Notes under the pieces: model-generated
Database searches by the model: none
Seen by the model: only the letters and a program-made list of their open reading frames with translations
Told to the model about the DNA's origin: nothing
From: Catellatospora sichuanensis
Lineage (GTDB): Bacteria; Actinomycetota; Actinomycetes; Mycobacteriales; Micromonosporaceae
Assembly: GCF_007483665.1 (NCBI RefSeq)
Contig: NZ_ML660183.1
Span: 124,001 to 188,000 of the forward strand
Length of the DNA stretch: 64,000 nucleotides
Direction of reading: 5' to 3'
Program-made: the position numbers and the translations under genes
In this document: piece after piece, positions 40,949 to 49,503 of the stretch
Numbering within the stretch: position 1 is the stretch's first letter
Layout: each line of letters begins with the position of its first letter

Positions 40949-41053
40949 GCCTGCTCCCTTGGCCCACTTCTCGTTCATCAGAAGATACCCACAGGTAGGC
41001 GCTGGCCCCGGGGCATAGCGGCAGGCTCCGAAAGGTGTGCAACCAGTTCCGCT

Positions 41054-41707
41054 TCAACCTCTGCTCACAGTTGGTACGGGCGCCATCGGCAGGATCAGTG
41101 TGCTGCCCTCCCGTGGCCGCAGCATAAGGAAGGCGCGATCGCCGTCGGTGAGTCGCATGAGGTCCACCATGATGTGGGCATCGGCCAACTCCTCCGCAGC
41201 CGACCGCCCCGCCAGCAGCCGGACGAGTTCGCCATACTGCCGCACCACTTGGTATGCCTGGCCGGCCATCCGCATCTCGAAGGGAACTCCACGCCGCAGA
41301 GCCGAGAGTAGCCCGTCTCGCTCGGCCCCCGGCTCGGCGGTGGCCAGAAGAGTGTCGTGCAACTGCTCGTACGGGCCTGGCGTCGTGGGCATGGCACTGA
41401 CGAGTTCGCTGCACCGCTGGCATGAGCTGTTGCGGTTCGGTCGGAACGGATGCCGCATCGTCACGATCGGTCGCGGTGGGTCGCCGACCAGCCACGACGG
41501 GAGTCGGCACAGCGTACCGCCAGCCGTCACCGCGTGTTCGCGGTTCGGCAGCGGCCACAGCTTCCGTACCCCAGCGCCGAACAGGGCCGGGACACGAGTG
41601 CTAGCGAAGTAGGCGCGATCAGATTCAAGCACGGCGGGACCGTAACAAGCCCACGCCGAACTACGCCGCGGCGGGCAGCAGCAAGGCAGCAAGAGCTCGG
41701 CCAACAT
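41054..41707 (-). CDS. Hypothetical protein, up to 217 aa, start uncertain
   Basis: The open frame runs from 41707, but the first 50 codons are Cys/Pro-rich and not convincing; the protein-like part starts near residue 55 (REHAVTAGGTLCRLPSWLVG) and includes a CQRCSEL knuckle, PYEQLHDTLLATAEPGAERD, and VVRQYGELVRLLAG, DAHIMVDLMRLTDGDRAFLM. Good codon bias in the last two thirds. No membrane segment. It may start at a GTG around 41580. Function unknown. Confidence 0.5.
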   Translation of the reverse strand: MLAELLLPCCCPPRRSSAWACYGPAVLESDRAYFASTRVPALFGAGVRKLWPLPNREHAVTAGGTLCRLPSWLVGDPPRPIVTMRHPFRPNRNSSCQRCSELVSAMPTTPGPYEQLHDTLLATAEPGAERDGLLSALRRGVPFEMRMAGQAYQVVRQYGELVRLLAGRSAAEELADAHIMVDLMRLTDGDRAFLMLRPREGSTLILPMAPVPTVSRG

Positions 41708-41812
41708 GGATGTGAGCCGATGAAATCGCGTACATCATCGGGGCGGCGTTCGGGCCGGCCCTGCCCGCCGCCGTCCTCGTAGACCTGGCGTGGCGGCCGC
41801 AACCGGCGTACG

Positions 41813-42240
41813 TTGCTGGCCATTAATGCGGTGCTTTCCGCCGGCGGCCTCGTCACGGCCTACCTGGCAGGTCCCGCCGCCCGCATCACCGTCGCCCCGG
41901 ACACCGTCACGGTCGTCACCCCCGTCCGGTACGACGTCCCCAGGCACCTGGCCGAAGGCTTCAACGTGCTGGACACCCTGTCAGTGCGGCTGCGTGTGCG
42001 CGGCCACCGGCCGATCAAGGTCAGGACACTGCTGCCCAGGCTGGCCACAACCCCCAGCCGACGTGCCTGTCTCGCGACCTCGACCGGCTCGAGCGATACC
42101 TGGACCAGGTGCCCCGGCTGCCGTCAGACAGCGAAGTACGGTGCAGCCGCCGGACGCTCAACATGGCCATGCTGGCCACCGCCGTGATCGGGTTCGCCGG
42201 GAGCGTCGCCCTCGCCGCGAACCTCGGACTCTTCACGTAA
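41813..42240 (+). pseudogene. Two-span membrane protein with a frameshift
   Basis: The first half (NAVLSAGGLVTAYLAGPAAR, ITVAPDTVTVVTPVRYDVPR, HLAEGFNVLDTLSVRLRVRG) ends in one frame near 42055, and the second half (LSRDLDRLERYLDQVPRLPS, MAMLATAVIGFAGSVALAAN, stop at 42240) continues in the next frame. Both parts look like one protein with an N-terminal and a C-terminal hydrophobic segment. Either an indel broke the gene or the sequence has an error at about 42055-42065. Confidence 0.55.
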
Positions 42241-42335
42241 TCAAGACACCGTGCCCGGACCGACGCAAGTTACAGCAGCTCAACAGCGAAATCGTGACCG
42301 CGTACCAGATGCAGAGGTGTGCTGTAATCGACGCC

Positions 42336-42985
42336 GTGAATCGCCGCACTGCCCTTGTCGCCGGGAGCCTGGCTCTCGTCATCGCCGCCGGTTATGGGAT
42401 CTACGACTGGTGGCACAACCGACCACCGTTCGAGGCCGCCGACATCCAGCCCGTCGCCATAGTTGAGCCGCTGGAAGACTCCGCCCACAATCGCATTCAC
42501 TACCTGGAACCGGGCGGACCTGAGTTGGTGGCGGCGAGGGCCACCAGATGCTGCGCGGCGAAGTCACGTGGAAGGTACTTCCGGGACTGAGCTCGGATTG
42601 GGACGAGGACGGCTGGTTCGAGATCGTGATCCTGGACAAGCGCTCGGAGCTGAAACCTTCGTATGTCGTGGGGACTTCGGCCAGCGGACTCGACGTGTCA
42701 CCCGGTGGCGCCGGTGTCCTCGTCCGGGTCGCGGAGAAGTATTCGTGGCTTCGGGGGGCCGGTGGCACCAAGGTGGGCGAGAACACCTGGCGCAGTAACG
42801 GTTACACGCTCGCCACAGCACCGGCGGCGGGTTCGGTGAAGTTCCTCGCGCACTTCCCGCAGATCAAGGCCGAGGAGCGGCGATCCGTCGCGTCTGCGCC
42901 GATCGCGCAGTCCGACATAGTCATCGCGTTGGTCTTCATCGGATCCGACCGGCAGGTCTACTGGGCGGCGCGTCTGTACGGCTGA
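42336..42985 (+). pseudogene. Membrane-anchored protein gene with a frameshift near 42525
   Basis: From GTG 42336: VNRRTALVAGSLALVIAAGY, GIYDWWHNRPPFEAADIQPV, then LEPGGPELV, and after a shift of frame GEGHQMLRGEVTWKVLPGLS, DEDGWFEIVILDKRSEL, TSASGLDVSPGGAGVLVRVA. The join restores a plausible single protein of about 215 residues: one membrane span and an outside domain. Together with the frameshift in the gene just upstream this may be real decay or two sequencing errors. Confidence 0.55.
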
Positions 42986-42987
42986 CG

Positions 42988-43310
42988 TACTTCTGCCGCA
43001 GCCCCGGTCCAACCGCCACAACACCGCAAGTGGCACGGTCAGGACCATCAGCAGAGTCGCGCCCATGGCCGGCGCGAGGGTCAGTCTGCCCACCACGAAC
43101 TGCGACCCGACCAGCAGGAAGAAACTGGCGAGCGCGGTGAGGGGCAGCAGCGCGGTCAGGTAGCTGCGCGGGAAGACGCCGGTTGCAGTAACACTAAAAG
43201 CATCGACAGCGGCGTCAAACCCGCGATCAGAGCCCGGCGCCTGGCCGCGTCCCAACGACGCGGCCTGGTTATCACGAAGTCAGGTGACAGGCTCAAGGTT
43301 CTAAGTCCGG
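42988..43310 (-). pseudogene. Decayed small membrane protein
   Basis: Minus-strand pieces SPDFVITRPRRWDAARRRAL, IAGLTPLSMLLVLLQP and, in the next frame, RSYLTALLPLTALASFFLLV, GSQFVVGRLTLAPAMGATLL, TVPLAVLWRLDRG make a three-span membrane protein split by a frameshift near 43190. No start with a ribosome binding site is visible. Confidence 0.45.
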
Positions 43311-43400
43311 CGGTCACAACCCTCGCAGGAAGCCCGCCCGGCCTTCGGTCGATACTGACTGGCCATCGACCGTCCCGTATGAGATATGTTCCGGCATCCA

Positions 43401-43430
43401 TTGACGGTCGGGTTGTCCTGCCAGTAGTGT
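43401..43430 (+). promoter_or_regulatory. Promoter of the 43477 gene (conserved with the 35880 gene)
   Basis: TTGACG (43401-43406), 18-base spacer, TAGTGT (43425-43430). The whole leader to the start codon, including CAGTAGTGTCCCCGC, CCGGA and ATCATGCCGGTCA and the CACGGGGAGA ribosome binding site, is kept in the upstream region of the paralogue at 38063. Confidence 0.65.
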
Positions 43431-43476
43431 CCCCGCGCCGGAGAATCATGCCGGTCATTGCTCACGGGGAGAAAAC

Positions 43477-45315
43477 ATGCGACCAAGCTCGCGACGGGCC
43501 GCCACCGGCGCCGTCATCGCTGCCGTTTCGATAAGCGGACTGTTCGTGTCCAGTCCAGCACACGCCGAAACTCCAGCCATCACAACGCTCGTGGAAGACG
43601 GCAGCTACCCGGCGGCCGCGCACATCCTGCAAACACAAAACGTCAAGCTCATTGCTGGCGACGGCCACATCGTGCTGGCCGACTGCAGCAACCCGCCCCC
43701 GGGCGACATTGGGCTGTTGAAGGTCTACACCACCGATGAAACCATCGGCGCTGACGGCATCGGCCGTGTGTGCTTCAAAATCAACGGCAGTGTCGGCCGG
43801 CTCGACCTTCAGGTACCCGGCGTCTATGAGATCCGCGGCGATGGCCAACGCACCGGAACCGGCCACCAGGTGAAGGCCACCCTCGTCACCGACACGGGAG
43901 TAGACCTCACCGTCGACCTCGACCCCGACGGCAGCACCCAGGTCGGCCTGGGAGCCGACCCGGACAGCCCACCCACCACCCTCCTGCAGTTGCGCGTCGG
44001 CCAGGGCATGGCCCCGGTGACTGGGCCCAACCCCGCGGTCGGCAAGCTGGACATTGACGGCCGCACCTGCACTGGAACCTTGATCGCCCCACAATGGATC
44101 CTGTCAGCGGCCAGCTGCTTCGCCGACAACCCCGACCAGCCCAACGTTGCAGCCGGAGCCCCCGCGAAGGCATCCCAGGTCGTCTTTCCCGGACAAACTC
44201 CAGCGGGTATCACCTACCTGGTTCCACACGCCGACCGGGACCTGGTTCTGGCCAAACTCGCCACCATGGTTGTTGCCATCGCCCCGGTCCGGATCGCTAC
44301 AACCCCTCCCGCCGTCGGTGCGGCCTTGCAGGCGATCGGATATGGCCGCACCGCCACCGAGTGGGTCAACGACAAACAGGAGACCGCGCCCGTGAGCCTG
44401 ACAGGTGTCACCGATGCCACCTTGACGGCTACCACTACCGGCCAGGTCTGCAAAGGTTACGCCGGCGGCCCGGCCTTCAACGGCCAAGGCGAGATCGTTG
44501 GCATTCACAGCCGAGCCGGTCAGAGCGGCTGCCTGGACGCCGCCGGCACGGCCACGACGGTGACCGATGTCCGCGTGGATAACATTCCGGACTGGATCAG
44601 CGCTAACACTCCTCTGGTGCCATCGTTCACCCCTCTGGTGCCATCGTTCGTGATCAACAAAGTGTCGGAAAAGTGTCTGGTGATCGGGCACAACGACAGC
44701 GACGTCGCCAGTCAGTGGGGATGTTGGGATCAGCCCGAGATGAAGTGGCGGATTCAGCCCTGGGGGACGGGCACCTACCACATCGTCAACGACGTCTCCG
44801 GCAAGTGCCTGGTGATCGGGCACAACGACAGCGACGTCGCCAGTCAGCGGTCGTGCTGGGACCAACCGGAGATGAAGTGGCGGATCGAACCCTCAGGGAC
44901 GGGCACCTACCACATCGTCAACGACGTCTCCGGCAAGTGCCTGGTGATCGGGCACAACGACAGCGACGTCGCCGGTCAGTGGTCGTGCTGGGACCAGCCC
45001 GAGATGAACTGGCGGTTCCAGACCGCCCCGCAAACCCCGGGCCCGGTGCCCCCAGTGGCGTTCGTGATCAACAAAGTGTCGGAAAAGTGTCTGGTGATCG
45101 GGCACAACGACAGCGACGTCGCCAGTCAGTGGGGATGTTGGGATCAGCCCGAGATGAAGTGGCGGATTCAGCCCTGGGGGACGGGCACCTACCACATCGT
45201 CAACGATGTCTCCGGCAAGTGCCTGGTGATCGGGCACAACGACAGCGACCAACTGAGTCAGTGGGGGTGCTGGGACCAGCCCGAGATGAACTGGCGGTTC
45301 GACCGTCTGTCTTAG
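43477..45315 (+). CDS. Secreted trypsin-like pseudoprotease with RICIN-like repeats
   Basis: 612 residues. Signal peptide 1-30, the same N-terminal domain as its paralogues at 13281 and 35880 (LVEDGSYPAAAHIL, GDGHIVLADC), an S1-like core (about 195-375) with Ser213 in LSAASCF, Asp255 kept and Ala329 in GYAGGP, so neither His nor Ser of the triad is present. The C-terminus has five beta-trefoil-like units (SEKCLVIGHNDSDVASQWGC, WDQPEMKWRI, GTGTYHIVNDVSGKC) in blocks of three and two around a Pro-rich linker. It likely binds sugars or surfaces. Promoter at 43401-43430; possible terminator at 45657-45690. Confidence 0.88.
   Translation: MRPSSRRAATGAVIAAVSISGLFVSSPAHAETPAITTLVEDGSYPAAAHILQTQNVKLIAGDGHIVLADCSNPPPGDIGLLKVYTTDETIGADGIGRVCFKINGSVGRLDLQVPGVYEIRGDGQRTGTGHQVKATLVTDTGVDLTVDLDPDGSTQVGLGADPDSPPTTLLQLRVGQGMAPVTGPNPAVGKLDIDGRTCTGTLIAPQWILSAASCFADNPDQPNVAAGAPAKASQVVFPGQTPAGITYLVPHADRDLVLAKLATMVVAIAPVRIATTPPAVGAALQAIGYGRTATEWVNDKQETAPVSLTGVTDATLTATTTGQVCKGYAGGPAFNGQGEIVGIHSRAGQSGCLDAAGTATTVTDVRVDNIPDWISANTPLVPSFTPLVPSFVINKVSEKCLVIGHNDSDVASQWGCWDQPEMKWRIQPWGTGTYHIVNDVSGKCLVIGHNDSDVASQRSCWDQPEMKWRIEPSGTGTYHIVNDVSGKCLVIGHNDSDVAGQWSCWDQPEMNWRFQTAPQTPGPVPPVAFVINKVSEKCLVIGHNDSDVASQWGCWDQPEMKWRIQPWGTGTYHIVNDVSGKCLVIGHNDSDQLSQWGCWDQPEMNWRFDRLS
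44652..45312 (+). repeat. RICIN-like repeat block, partly duplicated
   Basis: Five units of about 126 bases. The block from AACAAAGTGTCGGAAAAGTG through the second unit is repeated almost without change (44657-44850 and 45068-45250), which shows that the second pair arose by copying the first. Confidence 0.8.
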
Positions 45316-45422
45316 CTTCACATTTTAGCTGGGCTGGGCTTTGTCCCTCGCGGTGGGGAATGACAGATGCGGCCATCGCGGTGGTGTTCGAGTAAAGCTT
45401 CCCCGCTTACTCGGAGGCCGCG

Positions 45423-45602
45423 ATGGCCGCTACCAGCAGTAGCACCCTGCCCGGTGTCGGTGACCAGGGTGAACTTCGCCGGTTCCGCGACGATGTCTAC
45501 GAGTGCTCCGCCCGCTGGCCAGATGCGCTGTTTGAGTTCGCGGATGTTACCGGTGACGGCAATGCCGAGCTGATCGGCCGGTACAGCGGTCACATGTGGT
45601 AG
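45423..45602 (+). pseudogene. Orphan FG-GAP fragment, 59 codons
   Basis: ATG 45423 to TAG 45600-45602: MAATSSSTLPGVGDQGELRR, FRDDVYECSARWPDALFEFA, DVTGDGNAELIGRYSGHMW. The DVTGDGNAELIG string is an FG-GAP calcium loop. Without signal peptide or further units it looks like the end of a lost secreted protein gene, joined downstream of the pseudoprotease gene. Confidence 0.5.
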
Positions 45603-45656
45603 ACGCTCAACACCACCGCGACGAACTGACAGACTAGACCAGCTCTCGGCCGTGGA

Positions 45657-45690
45657 GCCGGTGTCGCCGCCGAGCCGCCGCGACACCGGC
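45657..45690 (+). terminator. Hairpin downstream of the pseudoprotease/FG-GAP fragment
   Basis: GCCGGTGTCG and CGACACCGGC form a 10-base perfect stem with a 14-base GC-rich loop, followed by TTTC on the plus strand. Confidence 0.5.
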
Positions 45691-45989
45691 TTTCCCACAT
45701 TTCCATATGTCGACTGATCGAGGTGCAGCTCTTGGCCGGACCGGCCGTACGTGGTGTCAGCATCAGCGTGACGTGCAGGTGGGCCTCAGTCCAGGGGAGC
45801 TGGTGCGCCGGAGGAACCGACGTCGCCTGGCTCGTGACCCTCGCGAGGAAGGATTGCCCCTGACGGGCGGTACGCGCCGTCCGGCCAGAGCCCCAGACAG
45901 CAGTCCTTGACGCCGCGCACTGCCGGCACCGGGATAGCCCTCGGCAGCCAATGGGTTGTCGCCACGGGTGGTGGGCCAGGTGCCGCCCA
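45691..45989. other. Roughly 300 bases of unidentified debris behind the IS3 remnant
   Basis: No frame on either strand gives a recognisable protein. It may be the remains of orfB with several deletions or older inserted DNA. Confidence 0.35.
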
Positions 45990-46682
45990 CCCGGAAGCAC
46001 GTCGCGCATGATCATGGGCATGTGTCTGCCTGGAACCACGTCTGCGGTGGTGACGGGGTCTGATCGGTACCGGGTTCCTGGCTCTAGCTGGCCGCGGGTG
46101 ATAAGACGACGGGCGCCGTAAACGCACCCGTGCTCAGCCCGCGCCAGGCGGGCCGTCGCGGCACGGGAGGCGTCCTGCTCCACACGCACTGGCGCCCGCT
46201 GGCGACCACCACGCTGCCACTCGTAGAAGGAGCTGTGACCGACGCCCAGCAGCCGGCACGGCAGACGGACCGGGTAGCTGGTCTTCTCCGCCGCGATGAA
46301 TCGGTACACGTCGTGCCGGTTCACCGCTCCGTCTCGCGTGCGAAGAAGACCGCGGCTTTTTCAAGATCTCCTTCTCGAGCTCCAGCTGCGCGACCTGCCG
46401 ACGCAGCCGCAGCAACTCGGCCCGCTCATCGGCGCTGATCACCGCTGTCGACTCCGACGTTCCGGCCTGCCGTTCTTGGCGCAGCTTGTCCGTCCAGTTC
46501 CGCAGCGTCTCATGATTGACGCCCAGCTCACGACCCACGTCACGAATAGTGCGGCCGCAGTCGAGCACCAGCGCGGTGGCCTGACGCCGGAACTCCTCGG
46601 GGTACTCGCTCTGTCGAACCAACGCACTTCCTCCTCAGCAGAATGCCAAGTCAGGAGGTGTCGGGTCTCAGAGGGTCACTTC
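45990..46682 (-). mobile_element. IS3-family insertion sequence, degenerate
   Basis: The left end is visible near 46664-46682 (minus strand TGACCCTCTGAGACCCG). orfA (start at 46622) has YPEEFRRQATALVLDCGR, a helix-turn-helix (TIRDVGRELGVNHETLRNW) and a leucine zipper (LRRQVAQLELEKEILKK). A missing G at the KKAA codons shifts it into another frame; the native ending (AVFFARETER, stop) is in the next one. orfB begins MNRHDVYRFIAAEKTSYPVR, LLGVGHSSFYEWQ, HGCVYGARR and then decays before the DDE residues. An inactive remnant. Confidence 0.75.
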
Positions 46683-47027
46683 AGTTGTGCTCAGCAGCGT
46701 TGTTGCCGACTTCGACTCGTCGCTTGTTCGACAAGGTCACGACCACGAGGCGAGGCCGAACCGCGCCACCCGGGGCCGGCCGTACCAGCACTCAAGTCCC
46801 CCTCGCAGCGAATGTTTAGGTGTCATCGATGGGCAGGCTCGGCTACCTCGCTAACGGCGTGTCGTCATCAGCAACCGTTAACCTAGTGCGAGGCTCCTCC
46901 GAGTACCCTATTGAGGCAGGCTTCACGGACACCTCCGACCCGAGCCTCCGCGGGTGAAGGCCGTTGCTCTGCGTAGCGCACTATGGGCACTGTGTACTCA
47001 CCCCTGCGACGAAAGCGAGCTAGAGCG
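46683..47027. other. Intergenic stretch, about 345 bases
   Basis: No gene seen. Base composition shifts from very high GC to mixed GC within this stretch, marking the left edge of the low-GC island. It must contain the promoter for the gene starting at 47028; no clear -35/-10 pair can be chosen. Confidence 0.4.
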
Positions 47028-47459
47028 ATGACCGACTTTCGTATTGAGCTTCCATCTGAGCCCCTGGGCGACGTCAACCGCGAACTTGACTGGGATCAGC
47101 AAGGGCTCAGGTGGACGCGCTCCGAGCGCGAGTACGGGGACGTCCGGTGGGACCAAAACCTCCAGCCTGCTGCTGCGGACCTTGATTATTTACGCACGTT
47201 CTTCTACCTCGCAGACGACATCGACGGCTCTGCCCTTGCCTCAATGTCCCCAGGAGAGCTAGCTCAGCTACATGCGGCACAGGAAGCAGGGTCACCTAAG
47301 GTAGTCGCAAGGCTGTGCCCGGACTGCGGCGCACACTGGATCGTCGACCGTAGCGACGGTGCTGACGGCCCGTGGCGCCGATATGGAAGGACATGCAACT
47401 ATCGATGGATTCGTGGACAGATAGTTGAATCGCCGCCACAGAACAGCCCCACGCATTAA
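47028..47459 (+). CDS. Hypothetical zinc-ribbon protein of the low-GC island
   Basis: 143 residues from ATG 47028 (an in-frame ATG at 46983 also exists; neither has a strong ribosome binding site). N-terminal half is acidic and unrecognised (IELPSEPLGDVNRELDWDQQ, then GLRWTRSEREYGDVRWDQN). The C-terminal half has a zinc-ribbon-like CPDCGAHWIVDRSDG with a later single Cys (GRTCNYRWI), and several Trp/Arg. 66 bases upstream of the nucleotidyltransferase gene in the same orientation, so probably co-transcribed. Function unknown. Confidence 0.6.
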   Translation: MTDFRIELPSEPLGDVNRELDWDQQGLRWTRSEREYGDVRWDQNLQPAAADLDYLRTFFYLADDIDGSALASMSPGELAQLHAAQEAGSPKVVARLCPDCGAHWIVDRSDGADGPWRRYGRTCNYRWIRGQIVESPPQNSPTH

Positions 47460-47525
47460 GGTAACCTTGCAAACGGGTCCGGTAAGTACGCGGACCACGC
47501 AAAGAAAGTATGCGGAGCTCCAAGA

Positions 47526-47975
47526 ATGAACAATATTGCCGACATTTCAGTTATTAGCGGATATTTCAATCCGATGCACATCGGGCATCTTCGCCTAATC
47601 CAAGCAGCGAAAAAGATCGGTCCGCATCTCGTCGTCATCGTTAACAACGATGTACAACAAGAGCTGAAAAAGGGCAGGATCATTATGCCCGAGGAGGATC
47701 GTCTTGAGATTGTATCTGAACTAAAGAGTGTCGACAGGGCTCTTTTGGCGGTAGACGAAGACCCTACGGTTATCAAGTCACTTAGGTTGGTCCGAGAATT
47801 GTACCCGAGGGCAACTATCGCATTCTGCAACGGAGGAGATCGTTCGACCTCGGACGACGTACCGACTCAAGAAAGTCAAGTCTGTGCAGAGCTCGAAATA
47901 GAAATGTGCTACGGCGTAGGTGGAACCGAGAAGCTGGATTCCAGCACTCGAATCACTAGCTCTCAAGCTTCATAG
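47526..47975 (+). CDS. Cytidylyltransferase-like nucleotidyltransferase
   Basis: 149 residues from ATG 47526 (GGAG 8 bases upstream). Nucleotidyltransferase signature GYFNPMHIGHLRLI (12-25, HxGH motif), a strand with VVIVNNDVQQELKKGRIIMP, the helix EEDRLEIVSELKSVDRAL, NGGDRSTSDD and a closing GGTEKLDSSTRI resembling the C-terminal GG-K-x-S-S motif of glycerol-3-phosphate and heptose nucleotidyltransferases. It joins a nucleotide (usually CTP or ATP) to a phosphorylated sugar or alcohol. Convergent with the four-gene operon that contains a GHMP kinase, a logical partner enzyme. Low-GC codon use throughout. Confidence 0.85.
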   Translation: MNNIADISVISGYFNPMHIGHLRLIQAAKKIGPHLVVIVNNDVQQELKKGRIIMPEEDRLEIVSELKSVDRALLAVDEDPTVIKSLRLVRELYPRATIAFCNGGDRSTSDDVPTQESQVCAELEIEMCYGVGGTEKLDSSTRITSSQAS

Positions 47976-48040
47976 GCTTCACGGCACTTACCGGCCACAG
48001 CAGATCTTCAGGTCCTCGCGAGTTACAATCTGCACTTGCC

Positions 48041-48511
48041 TCACAATATCATCGGCAATGCTCCTGGCTCATTGAGCCAAGCGAAGTATCGCTCAAGGAT
48101 TTTGTGATGATCTGCAGCCATCTCGCGAGGACCTGGTTTATCTGAATCGCTAAAGAGCTTGACAGCGCTTACCTCGCAGCTCTCACGGGGAATGCCTTCC
48201 CATTGTTTCACCAAGAATACGAGCGTAATATTCTGGCGTTCTCTCGCATCTCGCCTCGGGTCGCTCATCACAGCGAACAGGTCAGCCGACAACACTTCTA
48301 CGCCAATCTCCTCGGCGACCTCCCGGACAAGGGCCTCCATTACCGTCTCGTCACGGTCTATGTAGCCACCAGGGAGTGCCCAGCACCCAGCTTGGGGAAT
48401 TCCTTCAGCGCGCATTGAAAGTACGACGCTACGCTCTTTCACGAGAAGCGCGTCGACAGTCGTGTGCCGCATAGAAACTTGAGTTCCATCCTCAAGCTCA
48501 CACTTTATCAT
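48041..48511 (-). CDS. NUDIX hydrolase
   Basis: 156 residues. A complete Nudix box GGYIDRDETVMEALVREVAEEIGV (about 47-70, with Gly, the x5-Glu, and REVAEE) preceded by strand VVLSMRAEGIPQAGCWALPG. The length, lack of extra domains and a C-terminal ADHHKILERYFAWL suggest a small nucleoside diphosphate or sugar-nucleotide hydrolase. Last gene of the operon: the GHMP kinase stops at 48523, only 11 bases before its start. May recycle or proofread the product of the kinase-nucleotidyltransferase pair. Confidence 0.88.
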   Translation of the reverse strand: MIKCELEDGTQVSMRHTTVDALLVKERSVVLSMRAEGIPQAGCWALPGGYIDRDETVMEALVREVAEEIGVEVLSADLFAVMSDPRRDARERQNITLVFLVKQWEGIPRESCEVSAVKLFSDSDKPGPREMAADHHKILERYFAWLNEPGALPMIL

Positions 48512-48522
48512 TCAGCACTTCC

Positions 48523-49503
48523 TTAGTTGTCAGCTTGGTGCCTGAGCATCCCCCACGCCTCGACTCTAAATTGTAGCGAACGGTAACCGCAGTGCACCAT
48601 AACTCGCTCAAGTTCAGGTTGCTTTCCGTCTGGGACCAACACTAGTAGTGCGGAGCCGGCACCGCCACCCCCTTGTAATTTAGCGGCACCTCCGAATCGG
48701 TTTTCTATAACATTGACAAGGCGTTGAACTTTAGCTGAAACGATAGTGTCATGCAGGGCCACCTGAGCCGAGTGAACTTCTCTAACCGCTGCAATCAATC
48801 CGCCATTATTACTAGCTTGTATCGCTTGCTTGATCGCGGGGTAGGCGTGAATTAGGCGTGTGATCGCCGACCGCGCATTGGGATTTCCATTTCGCAAGCT
48901 CAACACCAAGTGATCGACTAGCCGTCCCGACGACCGCGGTTCGTCTTTGTGCCACAGGCTGGCGATCTGTTCTATCGAGTGATCGCCGGTTGAGCTTACT
49001 CGGCTTCTACTAAACGGTTCGTCTCTAGAGAACTCGAGCGCATTTATGCCGCCGTAAACAGCTGCTACGTGGTCCTGAAATCCGCACTCATTACCTGCCC
49101 GAAGCTCGGCTAAACGAGCTACTTGAACGGTATCGGGCTCGGAAAGGTCTGGCGCAGCGGCAGCGACAGCGGCAACTGCCAAAGACGCAGAGGAACCCAG
49201 ACCACACCCCTTTGGCCCGTCAGCGCGGACCGCGGCTCTTTTGGGGGGTTGCAGAGCCAATATCGAACTCACGTGAAAAAGCAGCTTTTCGGCGAAGATC
49301 ATAGACTCTGAGCTAGGCCGGTAAATAGATTCACGCTGGTCGGACGACGTATTGTCGACGTTGCTTTCTGCCAGACAGACGTAGGTTCGGTAACTTACGG
49401 CCAGGTTTAACGCCACACCACCTACTTCTTGGTATATCGCGGGAACGTCGGTATACCCGCCCGTTAAGTCGATTCTAAGTGGTGCTGAACCCGCAGAGCT
49501 CAT
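48523..49503 (-). CDS. GHMP family sugar kinase (heptose/fucose-kinase-like)
   Basis: 326 residues. N-terminal substrate loop PLRIDLTGGYTDVPAIYQE (8-26), in the RxDxxGG(W/Y)TD style of D-glycero-D-manno-heptose-7-phosphate kinase (HddA) and L-fucokinases; ATP loop GPKGCGLGSSASLAV (97-110) and C-terminal glycine motif GGGGAGSALLVLV. It phosphorylates a sugar or sugar phosphate at C1. Its start overlaps the stop of the upstream radical SAM gene by 4 bases (ATGA). With the convergent nucleotidyltransferase it could make a nucleotide-activated sugar. AT-richer codon use than the rest of the window. Confidence 0.88.
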   Translation of the reverse strand: MSSAGSAPLRIDLTGGYTDVPAIYQEVGGVALNLAVSYRTYVCLAESNVDNTSSDQRESIYRPSSESMIFAEKLLFHVSSILALQPPKRAAVRADGPKGCGLGSSASLAVAAVAAAAPDLSEPDTVQVARLAELRAGNECGFQDHVAAVYGGINALEFSRDEPFSRSRVSSTGDHSIEQIASLWHKDEPRSSGRLVDHLVLSLRNGNPNARSAITRLIHAYPAIKQAIQASNNGGLIAAVREVHSAQVALHDTIVSAKVQRLVNVIENRFGGAAKLQGGGGAGSALLVLVPDGKQPELERVMVHCGYRSLQFRVEAWGMLRHQADN

